Positions 1 to 8,146 of a DNA stretch of 64,000 bases are shown here, piece after piece. Position numbers and translations under genes: made by a program. Location of the stretch: positions 34,137-98,136 of the forward strand of contig DLGF01000024.1 in the NCBI GenBank assembly GCA_002482545.1, read 5' to 3'. The notes under the pieces are model-generated. The model searched no databases. It had not been told where the DNA came from and saw nothing but the letters and a program-made list of their open reading frames with translations. The first letter of the stretch is position 1. Each line of letters opens with the position of its first letter. Origin of the DNA: Sporomusaceae bacterium UBA7701. Lineage in GTDB: Bacteria; Bacillota; Negativicutes; Sporomusales; UBA7701.

Positions 1-87
1 CAAAGGCACGGAGTGCCTACCTTTCTTCGATAACACAGGAGCCGAATTTGCCCTCTTTGGCTTTGCTGCCCCAGGCGAATTATGTGC

Positions 88-118
88 AAGACCAGGGAAA
101 TATTCCCTGGTCTTGTTA
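88..118 (+). terminator. hairpin terminator near the left edge
   Basis: An 11-bp stem (88-98 pairing with 104-114) is followed by TTGTTATT. It probably ends a plus-strand transcript that enters from the left. Bases 1-87 hold no convincing coding frame; one plus-strand frame stops at about 33, so this could be the last codons of an upstream gene. Confidence 0.5.
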
Positions 119-187
119 TTGGCATAGAATTTTTACCGTGGCTCAGACTAGTTTTAGCACCCGATATCGATAAAGGAGGCAGCCAGT

Positions 188-358
188 ATGTCGCAAAAAG
201 CAACATTTCAAACCGGCACAACGGGTCCGGAGTTCACTGACGAATCCCAGGTGGCCAACCGGGACACCGCTATTCTTCCCGCCATGGTAAACGCGACGAT
301 CGGGCCGGACATGCCCGGCGGGCACGGCTCATCCAAGAAGACGCCTGAAACGAAATAA
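188..358 (+). CDS. small hypothetical protein, 56 aa
   Basis: A short frame begins with ATG at 188, seven bases after a strong AAAGGAGG ribosome-binding site at 174-181, and ends with TAA at 356-358. The product starts MSQKATFQTG and is polar, rich in Gly, Thr and Pro, with no membrane segment and no Cys. It follows a hairpin terminator and converges on the DUF2292 gene, so it is probably monocistronic. I do not recognise the family. The case for a real gene is the good ribosome-binding site and clean frame; there is no domain evidence. Confidence 0.5.
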   Translation: MSQKATFQTGTTGPEFTDESQVANRDTAILPAMVNATIGPDMPGGHGSSKKTPETK

Positions 359-367
359 GAGCAAGCC

Positions 368-724
368 TCATATCCCCTCCCCGTCGACCCCCTGCAACAG
401 GCGTCTCCGGTCGATCCGGTCGATTTGGACGACTTTTCCGTCTTTGATCTGAAGAATAAGTTGCCCGTACAGCAGGCCTTCCCCCGCTCTGATGACGGCG
501 GGCTTCATGCTGCCGGTCACGGCGGCCGGGCACTCCATCCTGGGCGCTTTGTTGTTCAGGTCGGAGCAGCGGATTTTTTCGGTTATCTCCATTTGGATGG
601 GCTTGCCATCCTGAAATACGAGGGTTATCAAGCCGTAGTCGATAGCTGGAATGGCGGACTGGATCTTTTCCCACACCACCGGCGGAAATTTGCCGTCGGA
701 CTTGGTTGGTCTGTTTTCGGACAT
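368..724 (-). CDS. DUF2292-type protein with two tandem copies of the motif, 118 aa
   Basis: DUF2292 proteins are small (about 60 aa) and carry a segment of the form YGxITLxxQDGKxxQIExxEKIR. That segment appears twice here: around residues 29-52 (YGLITLVFQDGKPIQME) and, more diverged, around 88-110 (YGQLILQIKDGKVVQID). The protein therefore looks like a duplicated or fused version. ATG at 724 follows AGGTGAT, which contains the stop codon of the aminotransferase upstream, so the two genes are co-transcribed and probably coupled. Both would be under the SAM-I riboswitch at 1950-2091. The family's function is unknown; a link to sulfur or methionine metabolism is inferred from context only. Confidence 0.7.
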   Translation of the reverse strand: MSENRPTKSDGKFPPVVWEKIQSAIPAIDYGLITLVFQDGKPIQMEITEKIRCSDLNNKAPRMECPAAVTGSMKPAVIRAGEGLLYGQLILQIKDGKVVQIDRIDRRRLLQGVDGEGI

Positions 725-730
725 ATTCTA

Positions 731-1909
731 TCACCTATGTATCTTGAGTTTTTTCAGGCGCCGGGCCGCAGCTTCGAGAGTGGCAAACTGCTTGCAGAAG
801 CAGAACCGGACAATGGTTTTCCCCTCGGAACTGTCCGGGCAATAAAAGCTTGAGCCGGGAACAACGGCTACGCCGATTTCTCGGGCAAGGTAGAAGGCGA
901 ATTCCACGTCGTCCGACCACCCGAGGGGGCGGATGTCGGCCATGATGTAGTAGGCTCCGCCCGGTTTGCAGCATTCAAAGCCCGCCTCGCCCAGGGCGTC
1001 GAGAAGATAGTCGCGGCGTTCCTGATAGAAGCTTGCCAAGTCGCCATAGTAGTCCACCGGGAACCGCAGCGCCTGGGCGGCAGCAACCTGGAGCGGCGCG
1101 GCCGCGCCGACCGTAAGGAAATCATGAACTTTACGAATGGACCGGGTAATCTCCGGCGAGGCGACGACATAGCCGATCCGCCAGCCGGTGACGCTATAGG
1201 TCTTGGAAATGCCGTTGACCGCGATGGTCCGTTCGGCCATGCCGGGAAGAGTCCACAAAGGGATGTGCTCCACTCCGTCATAGGTAATGTGCTCATAAAT
1301 TTCATCGGTTATCGCTAAAACGTCGTGCTTTCGGCAAAGCTCGGCGATCCATCCCAGTTCCTCGCGGGAAAAGACTTTTCCGGTGGGGTTGTGGGGGGTG
1401 TTGACGATGATCGCCCGGGTCCGGGCGGTAAAGGCGGCGGCCAGCTCTTCCCGGTCGAGCCGGAAACCGGGGCTGCGAAGCCGGACATAGCGGGGCGTCG
1501 CTCCGCAGAGGATGGCGTCGGCGCCATAATTTTCATAGAACGGCTCAAAAACGATGACTTCTTCGCCAGGATTGACGGTGGCCAGGAGCGCCGCGATCAT
1601 CCCCTCCGTCGAACCGCAGCAGACGGTTATCTGGCTTTCCGGATCGATCTCGGCGCCATAATCGCGGGCCGTTTTCCAGGCAATCGCATCCCGGAGATTT
1701 TTGGTCCCCCAGGTAATGGCGTACTGGTTGTGATCTTCCAAAATGGCCGATACCGCCGCTTCTTTGATGGCCGCCGGAGCCGGAAAATCGGGAAAACCCT
1801 GGGCGAGATTGACGGCCCCGTGAGCTGCAGCCACCCGGGACATCTCGCGGATGACCGATTCGGTGAAACTGCTGGCTTTATCGGAAGCATAACGGTTGAC
1901 ATGCGACAT
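731..1909 (-). CDS. class I/II PLP aminotransferase, SAM-riboswitch controlled
   Basis: This 392-aa fold-type I aminotransferase carries the PLP-lysine motif NGISKTYSVTGWRIGY, the upstream NTPHNPTGKV loop and the C-terminal Arg segment (VRFCFCK). It resembles the AspC/PatA/MtnE group, which transaminates aspartate, aromatic amino acids or methionine. ATG at 1909 was preferred to the in-frame GTG at 1918 because GGGAG lies eight bases before it. The SAM-I riboswitch and terminator directly upstream indicate repression when S-adenosylmethionine is plentiful, so a role in methionine synthesis or salvage (for example transamination of 2-oxo-4-methylthiobutyrate) is likely. The substrate is inferred from regulation, not from sequence. 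Confidence 0.88.
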   Translation of the reverse strand: MSHVNRYASDKASSFTESVIREMSRVAAAHGAVNLAQGFPDFPAPAAIKEAAVSAILEDHNQYAITWGTKNLRDAIAWKTARDYGAEIDPESQITVCCGSTEGMIAALLATVNPGEEVIVFEPFYENYGADAILCGATPRYVRLRSPGFRLDREELAAAFTARTRAIIVNTPHNPTGKVFSREELGWIAELCRKHDVLAITDEIYEHITYDGVEHIPLWTLPGMAERTIAVNGISKTYSVTGWRIGYVVASPEITRSIRKVHDFLTVGAAAPLQVAAAQALRFPVDYYGDLASFYQERRDYLLDALGEAGFECCKPGGAYYIMADIRPLGWSDDVEFAFYLAREIGVAVVPGSSFYCPDSSEGKTIVRFCFCKQFATLEAAARRLKKLKIHR

Positions 1910-1949
1910 CGGAACCACTCCCTGTTATTATAATATAAGTCGGCGCAAA

Positions 1950-2091
1950 TAAAAAAACCTTTCGAAAGAAAGGGTTTGAAACATCCTCTCTCTCATCTTT
2001 CAGGAATATTCCTGCTGGATTTGGCACCTTGCGCTGTGCGCCGGTTGCCGGGTGTCATCGGGCCAGTCCCTCGACCGCTCTTGATAAGAGT
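1950..2091 (-). promoter_or_regulatory. SAM-I (S-box) riboswitch with terminator, aminotransferase leader
   Basis: On the minus strand the leader has the S-box hallmarks: P1 (CTCTTATC near 2090 pairing with GATGAGAG near 1990), the GAGGGACTGGCCCGATGA core, and the CGGCAACC and AAGGTGCCAA segments. An intrinsic terminator follows at about 1950-1977 (AACC-TTTC stem and a run of T). SAM binding should stabilise the terminator and switch off the aminotransferase and DUF2292 genes. Confidence 0.93.
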
Positions 2092-2267
2092 CAACTTATG
2101 GAATTTTGATTGATGATACCATATTCTGCAGCCAATTGTCAATATAGTGCGGGCAAGCAATTTGCGCCCGGCCGCCGCCGGCTATTTTCAGAAAAATCCG
2201 CGATTTAAAAAGGCATTGACAGGGACAATTTTCTTGTGCTACTATTTTATTCATCAACCGAATAAAA

Positions 2268-2425
2268 TCTCTTTCATCAAGAGTTGGCTGAGGGACTGGC
2301 CCAATGAAGCCACGGCAACCATCGCTTATTAAACGGCGAAACGGTGCCAATTCCAACAGGAGCAATCCTGGCAGATGAAGCCGAGTGTGGATAAAACCTC
2401 TTCGTCTGTTGCGAAGAGGTTTTTT
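2268..2425 (+). promoter_or_regulatory. SAM-I (S-box) riboswitch with terminator, metNIQ leader
   Basis: The plus-strand leader shows P1 (TTCATC near 2273 pairing with GATGAA at 2373-2378), the core GAGGGACTGGCCCAATGAAG, CGGCAACC and ACGGTGCCAATTCC. A terminator hairpin follows (2395-2404 with 2412-2421) with a T run to 2425. It lies about 25 bp before metN and should shut the operon off when SAM is high. It is the divergent partner of the riboswitch at 1950-2091. Confidence 0.95.
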
Positions 2426-2448
2426 ACTTGCCTGAAAGGAGCGGAGTC

Positions 2449-3507
2449 ATGATTCATCTGGCTGATATCACCAAAACCTATCCCTCGCCCTCCGGCCCGG
2501 TAGAGGCGCTGCGCGGCGTTTCCCTTACCGTGAACCGCGGGGAAATCTTCGGAATTATTGGCCGGAGCGGAGCCGGTAAAAGCACCCTGCTCCGGTGCAT
2601 CAACATGCTGGAGCGGCCAACCTCGGGAAAAGTATCCGTTGACGGACGCGAACTCTCTTCCCTGCCGGAGCAGGCGGTGCGGCAGGCCCGCAAGTCGATC
2701 GGGATGATCTTCCAGCATTTCAATCTTCTCTCTTCCCGCAGCGTCTATGGCAATGTCGCCTTGCCGCTGGAACTGGCGGGAAAGAGCCGGGCGGAGATCC
2801 GCCAAGCGGTCGAGCCGCTGCTGGAGCTGGTTGGCTTGACCGACCAAAGCAACCGGTATCCCAGCCAGCTGAGCGGCGGGCAAAAGCAGCGGGTGGGCAT
2901 TGCCAGGGCTTTGGCCAGCCAGCCGCAAGTCCTCCTTTGCGACGAAGCCACCTCGGCCCTTGACCCTGAAACCACCAAATCGATCTTGCGCCTCTTGCGG
3001 GACATCAATCAAAAGCTCAAGCTGACAATTGTCCTGATTACCCACGAAATGCATGTGATCAAGGAAATCTGCGAGCGGGTTGCGGTGATGGAGAACGGCG
3101 CAATCATCGAAGAAGGGCCGGTTTTTGAAGTATTCACCAACCCCCGCTCCGCCGTGACGCGCGAGTTCATCCGCACCGTGATCAACCATGACCTGCCCGA
3201 GCATTTCCAGGATACCGTCTTCTCCTCTACGCCGGTTCCGGGCGGCAGCCTGTTGCTCAGGCTGTCCTTTCTGGGACGGACGGCCGAGGAGCCGGTCATC
3301 GCCGGCCTGGTCCGGCGTTATGGCATCGACGTCAGCATTCTTTACGGCAATATCGACCATATCCAGAACCTGCCGTTCGGCACCCTCATCGTCGAACTGT
3401 CCGGCGACGCGGGGCGGGTGGAAAGCGCGATGAACGCCCTGCGGGACTATAAACTGGGAATCGAGGTGATCGGCTATGTCGACCGAAATGCTCGGGCTGC
3501 TGGTTAA
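2449..3507 (+). CDS. metN: methionine ABC importer ATP-binding protein MetN
   Basis: This 352-aa ABC ATPase has Walker A GRSGAGKST (about residues 39-47), signature LSGGQKQR, Walker B VLLCDEATSALD and the switch His in ITHEMHV. After about residue 265 it has the C-terminal NIL/ACT-like domain that is diagnostic for MetN and allows feedback inhibition by methionine. ATG at 2449 follows AAAGGAGCGG. An in-frame TTG at 2428 lies inside the riboswitch terminator and was rejected. metI overlaps the 3' end by 32 bp, and metQ completes the operon. Regulation by the SAM-I riboswitch supports methionine as the substrate. Confidence 0.97.
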   Translation: MIHLADITKTYPSPSGPVEALRGVSLTVNRGEIFGIIGRSGAGKSTLLRCINMLERPTSGKVSVDGRELSSLPEQAVRQARKSIGMIFQHFNLLSSRSVYGNVALPLELAGKSRAEIRQAVEPLLELVGLTDQSNRYPSQLSGGQKQRVGIARALASQPQVLLCDEATSALDPETTKSILRLLRDINQKLKLTIVLITHEMHVIKEICERVAVMENGAIIEEGPVFEVFTNPRSAVTREFIRTVINHDLPEHFQDTVFSSTPVPGGSLLLRLSFLGRTAEEPVIAGLVRRYGIDVSILYGNIDHIQNLPFGTLIVELSGDAGRVESAMNALRDYKLGIEVIGYVDRNARAAG

Positions 3508-4129
3508 CGCTTTGGGGGAAACCAGCTACATGGTGGGGGCTTCGGCCGCCGTAGCCCTTCTGATCGGCCTGCCGCTGGGGGTCATCCTGGTGGCCACGTC
3601 GCGGGGGCATATCCTGGAGCAGCCGGTGTTGAACCGGTTGCTCAGCGGTGTTGTCAACGCCACCCGTTCTGTGCCCTTTATCATTCTGATGGTGGCGATT
3701 ATCCCTTTTACCCGCCTCATTGCCGGCACATCGATCGGCACAAGTGCGGCGATCGTGCCTCTGAGCATTGCCGCTATCCCCTTCCTGGCCCGCTTGGTGG
3801 AAACCTCGCTGCTGGAGGTCGACCCCGGCTTGATCGAAGCCGCCAGGGCGATGGGCGCCACTCCCCGCCAAATCATAGCCAAGGTGCTTGTTCCGGAAGC
3901 CCTGCCGGGGGTTATTCTCGGGGTGACCATCACGATTATCAGCCTGATCGGCTATTCGGCGATGGCCGGAGCCATCGGCGGCGGCGGGCTGGGCGACCTG
4001 GCGGTCCGCTACGGATATCAACGGTTCCGGGTGGATATTATGGCGGCGACCGTCGTTATCCTCATTGCCCAGGTCCAGATTGTACAGTTCTGCGGCGATA
4101 CCCTCTCCCGCTGGCTGAATAAAAAATAA
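3476..4129 (+). CDS. metI: methionine ABC importer permease MetI
   Basis: This 217-aa inner-membrane protein has about five hydrophobic spans and the permease EAA loop (EAARAMGATPRQIIAKVL) that docks on MetN. Its size is typical for MetI. The start at 3476 lies within the last codons of metN, giving a 32-bp overlap, and a GAGGTG sits just upstream. An in-frame ATG at 3488 would shorten the overlap and is possible. The product would form a MetN2I2 complex that imports D/L-methionine delivered by MetQ. Confidence 0.96.
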   Translation: MSTEMLGLLVNALGETSYMVGASAAVALLIGLPLGVILVATSRGHILEQPVLNRLLSGVVNATRSVPFIILMVAIIPFTRLIAGTSIGTSAAIVPLSIAAIPFLARLVETSLLEVDPGLIEAARAMGATPRQIIAKVLVPEALPGVILGVTITIISLIGYSAMAGAIGGGGLGDLAVRYGYQRFRVDIMAATVVILIAQVQIVQFCGDTLSRWLNKK

Positions 4130-4149
4130 TCATCAGGAGGAATTTATTC

Positions 4150-4974
4150 ATGAAAAAATTATTTGCCACCTTCTCTCTGTTTACCGCCCTCGCGCTGGTT
4201 GCCACCGGCTGCGGCAACAACGCTCCCGCCTCTCATCAAGCCGCCCCGGCGGCGAAAACCGTCATCAAGGTCGGCGCATCCGCCGTACCCCACGCCGAGA
4301 TTCTGGAAGTCGCCAAGCCGCTTCTGGCCAAAGACGGCGTCGATCTTCAGATCGTTGAAATGACCGACTATGTCCGCCCGAACATTGCCCTGGCGGAAAA
4401 AGAACTGGACGCCAACTACTTCCAGCATATCCCCTATCTGACTAAATTCAGCGCGGAACGGAACCTGGCCCTCACCTACACCGCCAAAATCCATATCGAG
4501 CCCATGGGCCTTTATTCCAAGAAGATCAAAAACATTAACGACATCGCTCCCGGCAGTGAAATCGCCATTCCCAACGACCCGACCAACGGCGGCCGCGCCC
4601 TTAATCTCCTGGCGAAGGCCGGCGTCCTCAAACTCAAAGACGGCGTGGGAATCGGCGCAACGGTCAACGATATCGCCGAGAATCCCAAAAATATAAAAAT
4701 CCGTGAACTGGAGGCTCCCCAACTGCCCCGTGCGCTGGACGACGTGACCGTCGCCGCCATCAACACCAACTATGCTCTCCAGGCCAGCCTCGTTCCCACC
4801 AAAGACGCGCTGTTTATCGAGCAGAAGGATTCACCCTATGTCAATGTCCTGACCATCCGCAAAGGCGACGAAAGCCGTCCGGAGCTGCAAAAACTGGCCA
4901 AAGCGCTCAACTCGGAGGAAGTCAAGAAGTTTATCCAGGAAAAATATCAGGGGGCTGTCGTCCCTGCTTTCTAA
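4150..4974 (+). CDS. metQ: methionine-binding lipoprotein MetQ
   Basis: This 274-aa substrate-binding protein of the NlpA/MetQ family has a lipoprotein signal ending in the lipobox LVATGC (Cys at about residue 21), so it should be anchored on the outer face of the cytoplasmic membrane. The mature part holds the family segments VGASAVPHAEILE, ANYFQHIPYL and IPNDPTNGGRAL. AGGAGG stands ten bases before ATG 4150, 20 bp after metI, and a strong terminator follows at 5001. It is the last gene of metNIQ. Confidence 0.96.
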   Translation: MKKLFATFSLFTALALVATGCGNNAPASHQAAPAAKTVIKVGASAVPHAEILEVAKPLLAKDGVDLQIVEMTDYVRPNIALAEKELDANYFQHIPYLTKFSAERNLALTYTAKIHIEPMGLYSKKIKNINDIAPGSEIAIPNDPTNGGRALNLLAKAGVLKLKDGVGIGATVNDIAENPKNIKIRELEAPQLPRALDDVTVAAINTNYALQASLVPTKDALFIEQKDSPYVNVLTIRKGDESRPELQKLAKALNSEEVKKFIQEKYQGAVVPAF

Positions 4975-5000
4975 AGAGCCGGATCATTTCAACCCAGCAA

Positions 5001-5035
5001 GGGCCGGGCGTGACACATCACGCCCGGCCCTCCTT
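5001..5035 (+). terminator. terminator of metNIQ
   Basis: A 13-bp G+C-rich stem (5001-5013 with 5018-5030) is followed by TCCTTGT, 26 bp after the metQ stop. Between here and the next gene (5036-5255) only a promoter was seen. Confidence 0.85.
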
Positions 5036-5168
5036 GTCACCGCCGTCGCTTGGGCAAGCTTGCCCTTTCGTGGAACCGTTCCCGCAGGATTCTTTTCATA
5101 TCCGTGTTAATTTCAGCGGCGGTTGTTAACGATTTTTCATATCCATAAAATGATGGTTGGCTAATAGC

Positions 5169-5197
5169 TGGTTTCGAGTATGATTATCCGGTATAAT
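5169..5197 (+). promoter_or_regulatory. putative sigma-A promoter of the XRE-cupin gene
   Basis: A perfect TATAAT at 5192-5197 has a weak -35 candidate (TGGTTT, 5169-5174) 17 bp upstream. It lies in an AT-rich stretch about 60 bp before the start codon. Confidence 0.45.
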
Positions 5198-5255
5198 GAT
5201 AATAAAAAGAGAAAAATAATTCCCAGTTATGGGAGGTTAAGGAGTACAACGCAAA

Positions 5256-5894
5256 ATGCCAAAAACGATCGGCCAGAAGATCAAGGATTTGCGTCTCCGC
5301 AATAAACTGACGCTAAAAGAGGTCAGCCAGCGAACCAATTTGTCCATCGGTTTTCTGTCGCAGTTGGAGCGGGGTCTTACCGATATTGCCACCGACTCCC
5401 TCGGCGACATCGCCTCGGCGCTAGGGGTCGACCTCTCCTATTTTTTCGCCGGGCCGCGGCAGCACCAGCGCCATATCCTGCGCAGTTATGAAAAAGAAGT
5501 GTTTCATGTCGACCTGGCGCGATTTATCCATTACCATCTCACCAATCAGAGCGATTCCAAGATCCTTCTCCCGCGGCTCATTGAACTTCTGCCGATCAAC
5601 AGCGACGAGGAAATTTCCGTCTACAACCATGAAGGCGAGGAGTTCGTCTATGTCCTGGAGGGCATTCTGACCTTGTTCCTTGACCACGAGCAGCACGAGT
5701 TATATCCGGGCGACTCCGTCCATTATAAATCAACCATCCCCCACAACTGGGCGAACTACACGTCGAAGATGACCCGCATCCTTGTGGTGAGCATCCCCAA
5801 CCCTTTCCTGGAGGCGTCTGAGGAGGAAATTCCTCCTGAAGGAGGGCACACGACGACGCTCGGCCACGTCTTTAAACCGCCTGAAAAGGCCTGA
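5256..5894 (+). CDS. XRE-family regulator with C-terminal cupin domain
   Basis: The 212-aa protein has an N-terminal helix-turn-helix (about residues 8-62, with NLSIGFLSQLERG as the recognition region) and a C-terminal cupin (about 120-190, with YNHEGEEFVYVLEG and the GD...H segment). This is the HTH-cupin architecture of PuuR-like regulators, whose cupin senses a small molecule. It lies between metNIQ and the convergent M24/transporter operon, but nothing ties it to either one's control. The terminator after it is shared with the M24 gene. Confidence 0.85.
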   Translation: MPKTIGQKIKDLRLRNKLTLKEVSQRTNLSIGFLSQLERGLTDIATDSLGDIASALGVDLSYFFAGPRQHQRHILRSYEKEVFHVDLARFIHYHLTNQSDSKILLPRLIELLPINSDEEISVYNHEGEEFVYVLEGILTLFLDHEQHELYPGDSVHYKSTIPHNWANYTSKMTRILVVSIPNPFLEASEEEIPPEGGHTTTLGHVFKPPEKA

Positions 5895-5920
5895 AACCAT
5901 ACGGTTTCAGGCCTTTCACT
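5887..5920. terminator. bidirectional terminator
   Basis: The inverted repeat AGGCCTGAAACC / GGTTTCAGGCCT (about 5887-5914) lies between two converging genes, with T-rich sequence on the plus side. It overlaps the last codons of the XRE-cupin gene. Confidence 0.75.
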
Positions 5921-5921
5921 G

Positions 5922-7007
5922 TTATTCGACAATCGTTAGTTCCTTGTCGCAGCGGTTGAGAACTTCGCAGCCGTCTTCGGTGACCAGCACCAGGTCCTCG
6001 ACCCGGATGCCCAGTTCACCCGGGACGACGACACAAGGCTCGATGGAAAAGATCATGCCGGGCTGAACCCGGTCGGTGTTGACCGAGGATACGTCGCCGA
6101 AATCGTGGACTTCCAGCCCGATCGAGTGGCCTGTCCGGTGGAGGAAGCCCTTGCCATAGCCGGCCGCCTCGATGTGATTCCGGGCCGCCGCGTCGATGTC
6201 GCAGAACCGCGCACCGGGCTTGACCGCGCCGATGGCCCGTTTATTGGCTTCCAGCACGACATCGTACACCTTTTGGGCGTGAGCGGTGGCGTATTTGTAG
6301 AAAACGGTGCGGGTCATATCGGAGCAATACGAGTCCTTCTTGCAGCCGATATCGAGGATGACGCAGTCTCCCTCCCTCAGGCCGGTGTTATCCGGCCCGT
6401 GATGGGGATCGGCAGCATTGGGACCATAAGCGACGATCGGCTCGAAAGCGCAGCCGTCCGCCCCCAGTTCCTCGTATATGCCGGGCAGCAGCTGGGCAAG
6501 CTTTTTCTCCGGCAGTTGCCGGGGAACCAGCTTGATGAGGCGTTCGATCGCCAGGTCGTTGAGCCGGGAGGACTGCCGCATGAGGTCCCGCTCCTCTTTA
6601 TCCTTGCAGGAGCGGATGCGGTCAAGGATCGCGGAGCCGTTGACAAAAGCGTTGTCCCCTTTTTGAGCCATCAGCCTGAGCAAAAAATGGGACGGCCAGT
6701 TTTTATCAATGCCCAGGGGGCTGTCCTTTTCGATATGCCGGCTCAAGATCCCGATGCTGTCGTCGGTGTCGCTGAACCAGACTTTTTCTACGCCAAGCTC
6801 CTCGGGAACGGAAAACAACTGATTCAGAAAAAGCTTGTGGGCACCGCTTTGGGTCAGGTAGAGCGCCAGCATTCTTTCGCCGGGATGGACCCATTTGCCG
6901 GTCAGGTAATAAATAGCGGCCGGGTCGGAAACAAGCATTTGCGGAAGATTATTTTCCGCCATTTGCCTTAGCACTTTTGTCACGCGGGACTGATTCAAGC
7001 CCTCCAC
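5922..7007 (-). CDS. M24-family metallopeptidase (Xaa-Pro aminopeptidase/prolidase type)
   Basis: The 361-aa protein has the creatinase-like N-terminal domain and the C-terminal pita-bread domain. The five dimetal ligands are visible: Asp in VILDIGCKKD, Asp in SDMTRT, His in HRTGHSIGLEVHD, Glu in IFSIEPC and Glu in IRVEDLVLV. It is expected to cleave X-Pro dipeptides or the N-terminal residue before Pro. It is the last gene of the DUF3798 transporter set, starting 19 bp after the second permease, which suggests it processes the imported compound. Start: GTG at 7007. The ribosome-binding site is ambiguous and a start a few codons later is possible. Confidence 0.85.
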   Translation of the reverse strand: MEGLNQSRVTKVLRQMAENNLPQMLVSDPAAIYYLTGKWVHPGERMLALYLTQSGAHKLFLNQLFSVPEELGVEKVWFSDTDDSIGILSRHIEKDSPLGIDKNWPSHFLLRLMAQKGDNAFVNGSAILDRIRSCKDKEERDLMRQSSRLNDLAIERLIKLVPRQLPEKKLAQLLPGIYEELGADGCAFEPIVAYGPNAADPHHGPDNTGLREGDCVILDIGCKKDSYCSDMTRTVFYKYATAHAQKVYDVVLEANKRAIGAVKPGARFCDIDAAARNHIEAAGYGKGFLHRTGHSIGLEVHDFGDVSSVNTDRVQPGMIFSIEPCVVVPGELGIRVEDLVLVTEDGCEVLNRCDKELTIVE

Positions 7008-7026
7008 CCCCTATCCGATTTCTTTA

Positions 7027-8145
7027 TTATTCCTGCAGCAACTTCCGCTTGGCTTCCATGTACTTGTGCCAGGCATGGAGCAAGAGCGACATGCCGATAA
7101 CGCCGTAGGCGATGAATACGCGGAAGAATTCGCCGATCTGGGCATCGCCGAACAGTACGTTGCCGGCTTGCGGCGAAACGATGAACAGGGTGTGGAACAG
7201 CGCTGTGCCGACGATGGCGTCGGTAATTGTCGCCTTGACGACGGTCGCGCCGCCGATCAACAGGGCCGCGATCGAGAACATGCCGACCTGTTCGTGGCTA
7301 TTGTAAGTATTCAGCGTACCAATGTTCTGAATAAATATAATCTGTCCCCATGCAGCAAGCACGGTGGAAATCGTGATGGCAATCAGCCGGATTTTATCGG
7401 TGGGAATGCCCGCTACCTGAGCGATATGCAGGTCTTGGCCCAGCGAGCGGAATTCCTGTCCCAGCTTGGTGGTAACGATGAAGCGGGTGAACCAGCAGAG
7501 TACGGCTACCGCGATGAAGGACATGACGGGAATGCCGATGCCGCCCACTTCAAAGTACACCATTTTATCCAGAGAATATTGAAGGAACTTATAGTCCAGG
7601 GCATTTTTCAGGCCGATACCGCCTTTGAGAACGATCTCGGGGTTGTTTACGACGAGGACCGTGCCGATGCCCAGGAGGAATACCGCTTGCCACGCCCCGT
7701 TGGCGAAGAAACCGAGAATCATGCTGGTGATCATTTCGCGGCCTTTGGTTTTATTGAGGCAGAGGCCTGTGAGCCAGCCGCACAGAATGGCAAAAGGCGT
7801 GGAGAACAGGATGGCCATCAGGAAACCGTTAAAACCGCCGATATCCCAGATTTTCACGGCGATCAAGCCGACTTGGCCGGCCATGGCGCCGATGACCAGG
7901 GCAAAGTTAAGTCCCATGCCGGCAATGACCGGGATGATCAGGGAAATAACCAGGAAAAGATTCCGGGACAGGCGGACGACGAGTTCGTTGATCACGAACG
8001 ACAAAGGCAGTTCCGAGGCGATGGTGGCGCCGATGCAAAGGGCGAGGAACATCAGGGGAACCATGTTCGCCCGCAGGATGTGAAGTAGCCAATTGCCGCT
8101 TTTTCCAGCCGCCGGTTTGGTTGGAGTCGCGAGTTGTGTGTTCAT
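7027..8145 (-). CDS. ABC transporter permease, branched-chain/BPD type (RbsC/YufQ-like), second copy
   Basis: This 372-aa polytopic membrane protein has about nine hydrophobic segments and belongs to the BPD_transp_2 permease class (RbsC, nucleoside YufP/YufQ). Segments typical of the class include NFALVIGAMAGQ and EFRSLGQDLHIAQVAGI. It starts one base after the stop of the paralogous permease gene and shares its layout, so the two probably form a heterodimer. The substrate cannot be read from the permeases. Neighbours are the dual ATPase, the DUF3798 lipoprotein and an M24 peptidase. Confidence 0.85.
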   Translation of the reverse strand: MNTQLATPTKPAAGKSGNWLLHILRANMVPLMFLALCIGATIASELPLSFVINELVVRLSRNLFLVISLIIPVIAGMGLNFALVIGAMAGQVGLIAVKIWDIGGFNGFLMAILFSTPFAILCGWLTGLCLNKTKGREMITSMILGFFANGAWQAVFLLGIGTVLVVNNPEIVLKGGIGLKNALDYKFLQYSLDKMVYFEVGGIGIPVMSFIAVAVLCWFTRFIVTTKLGQEFRSLGQDLHIAQVAGIPTDKIRLIAITISTVLAAWGQIIFIQNIGTLNTYNSHEQVGMFSIAALLIGGATVVKATITDAIVGTALFHTLFIVSPQAGNVLFGDAQIGEFFRVFIAYGVIGMSLLLHAWHKYMEAKRKLLQE

Positions 8146-8146
8146 A

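Noticed and set aside
1..87. Possible 3' end of a gene at the left edge
   Set aside because: Only about ten codons are visible in any frame that ends before the hairpin; not enough to support a call.
2329..3360. A 343-codon frame opposite metN
   Set aside because: Shadow of metN, running into the riboswitch.
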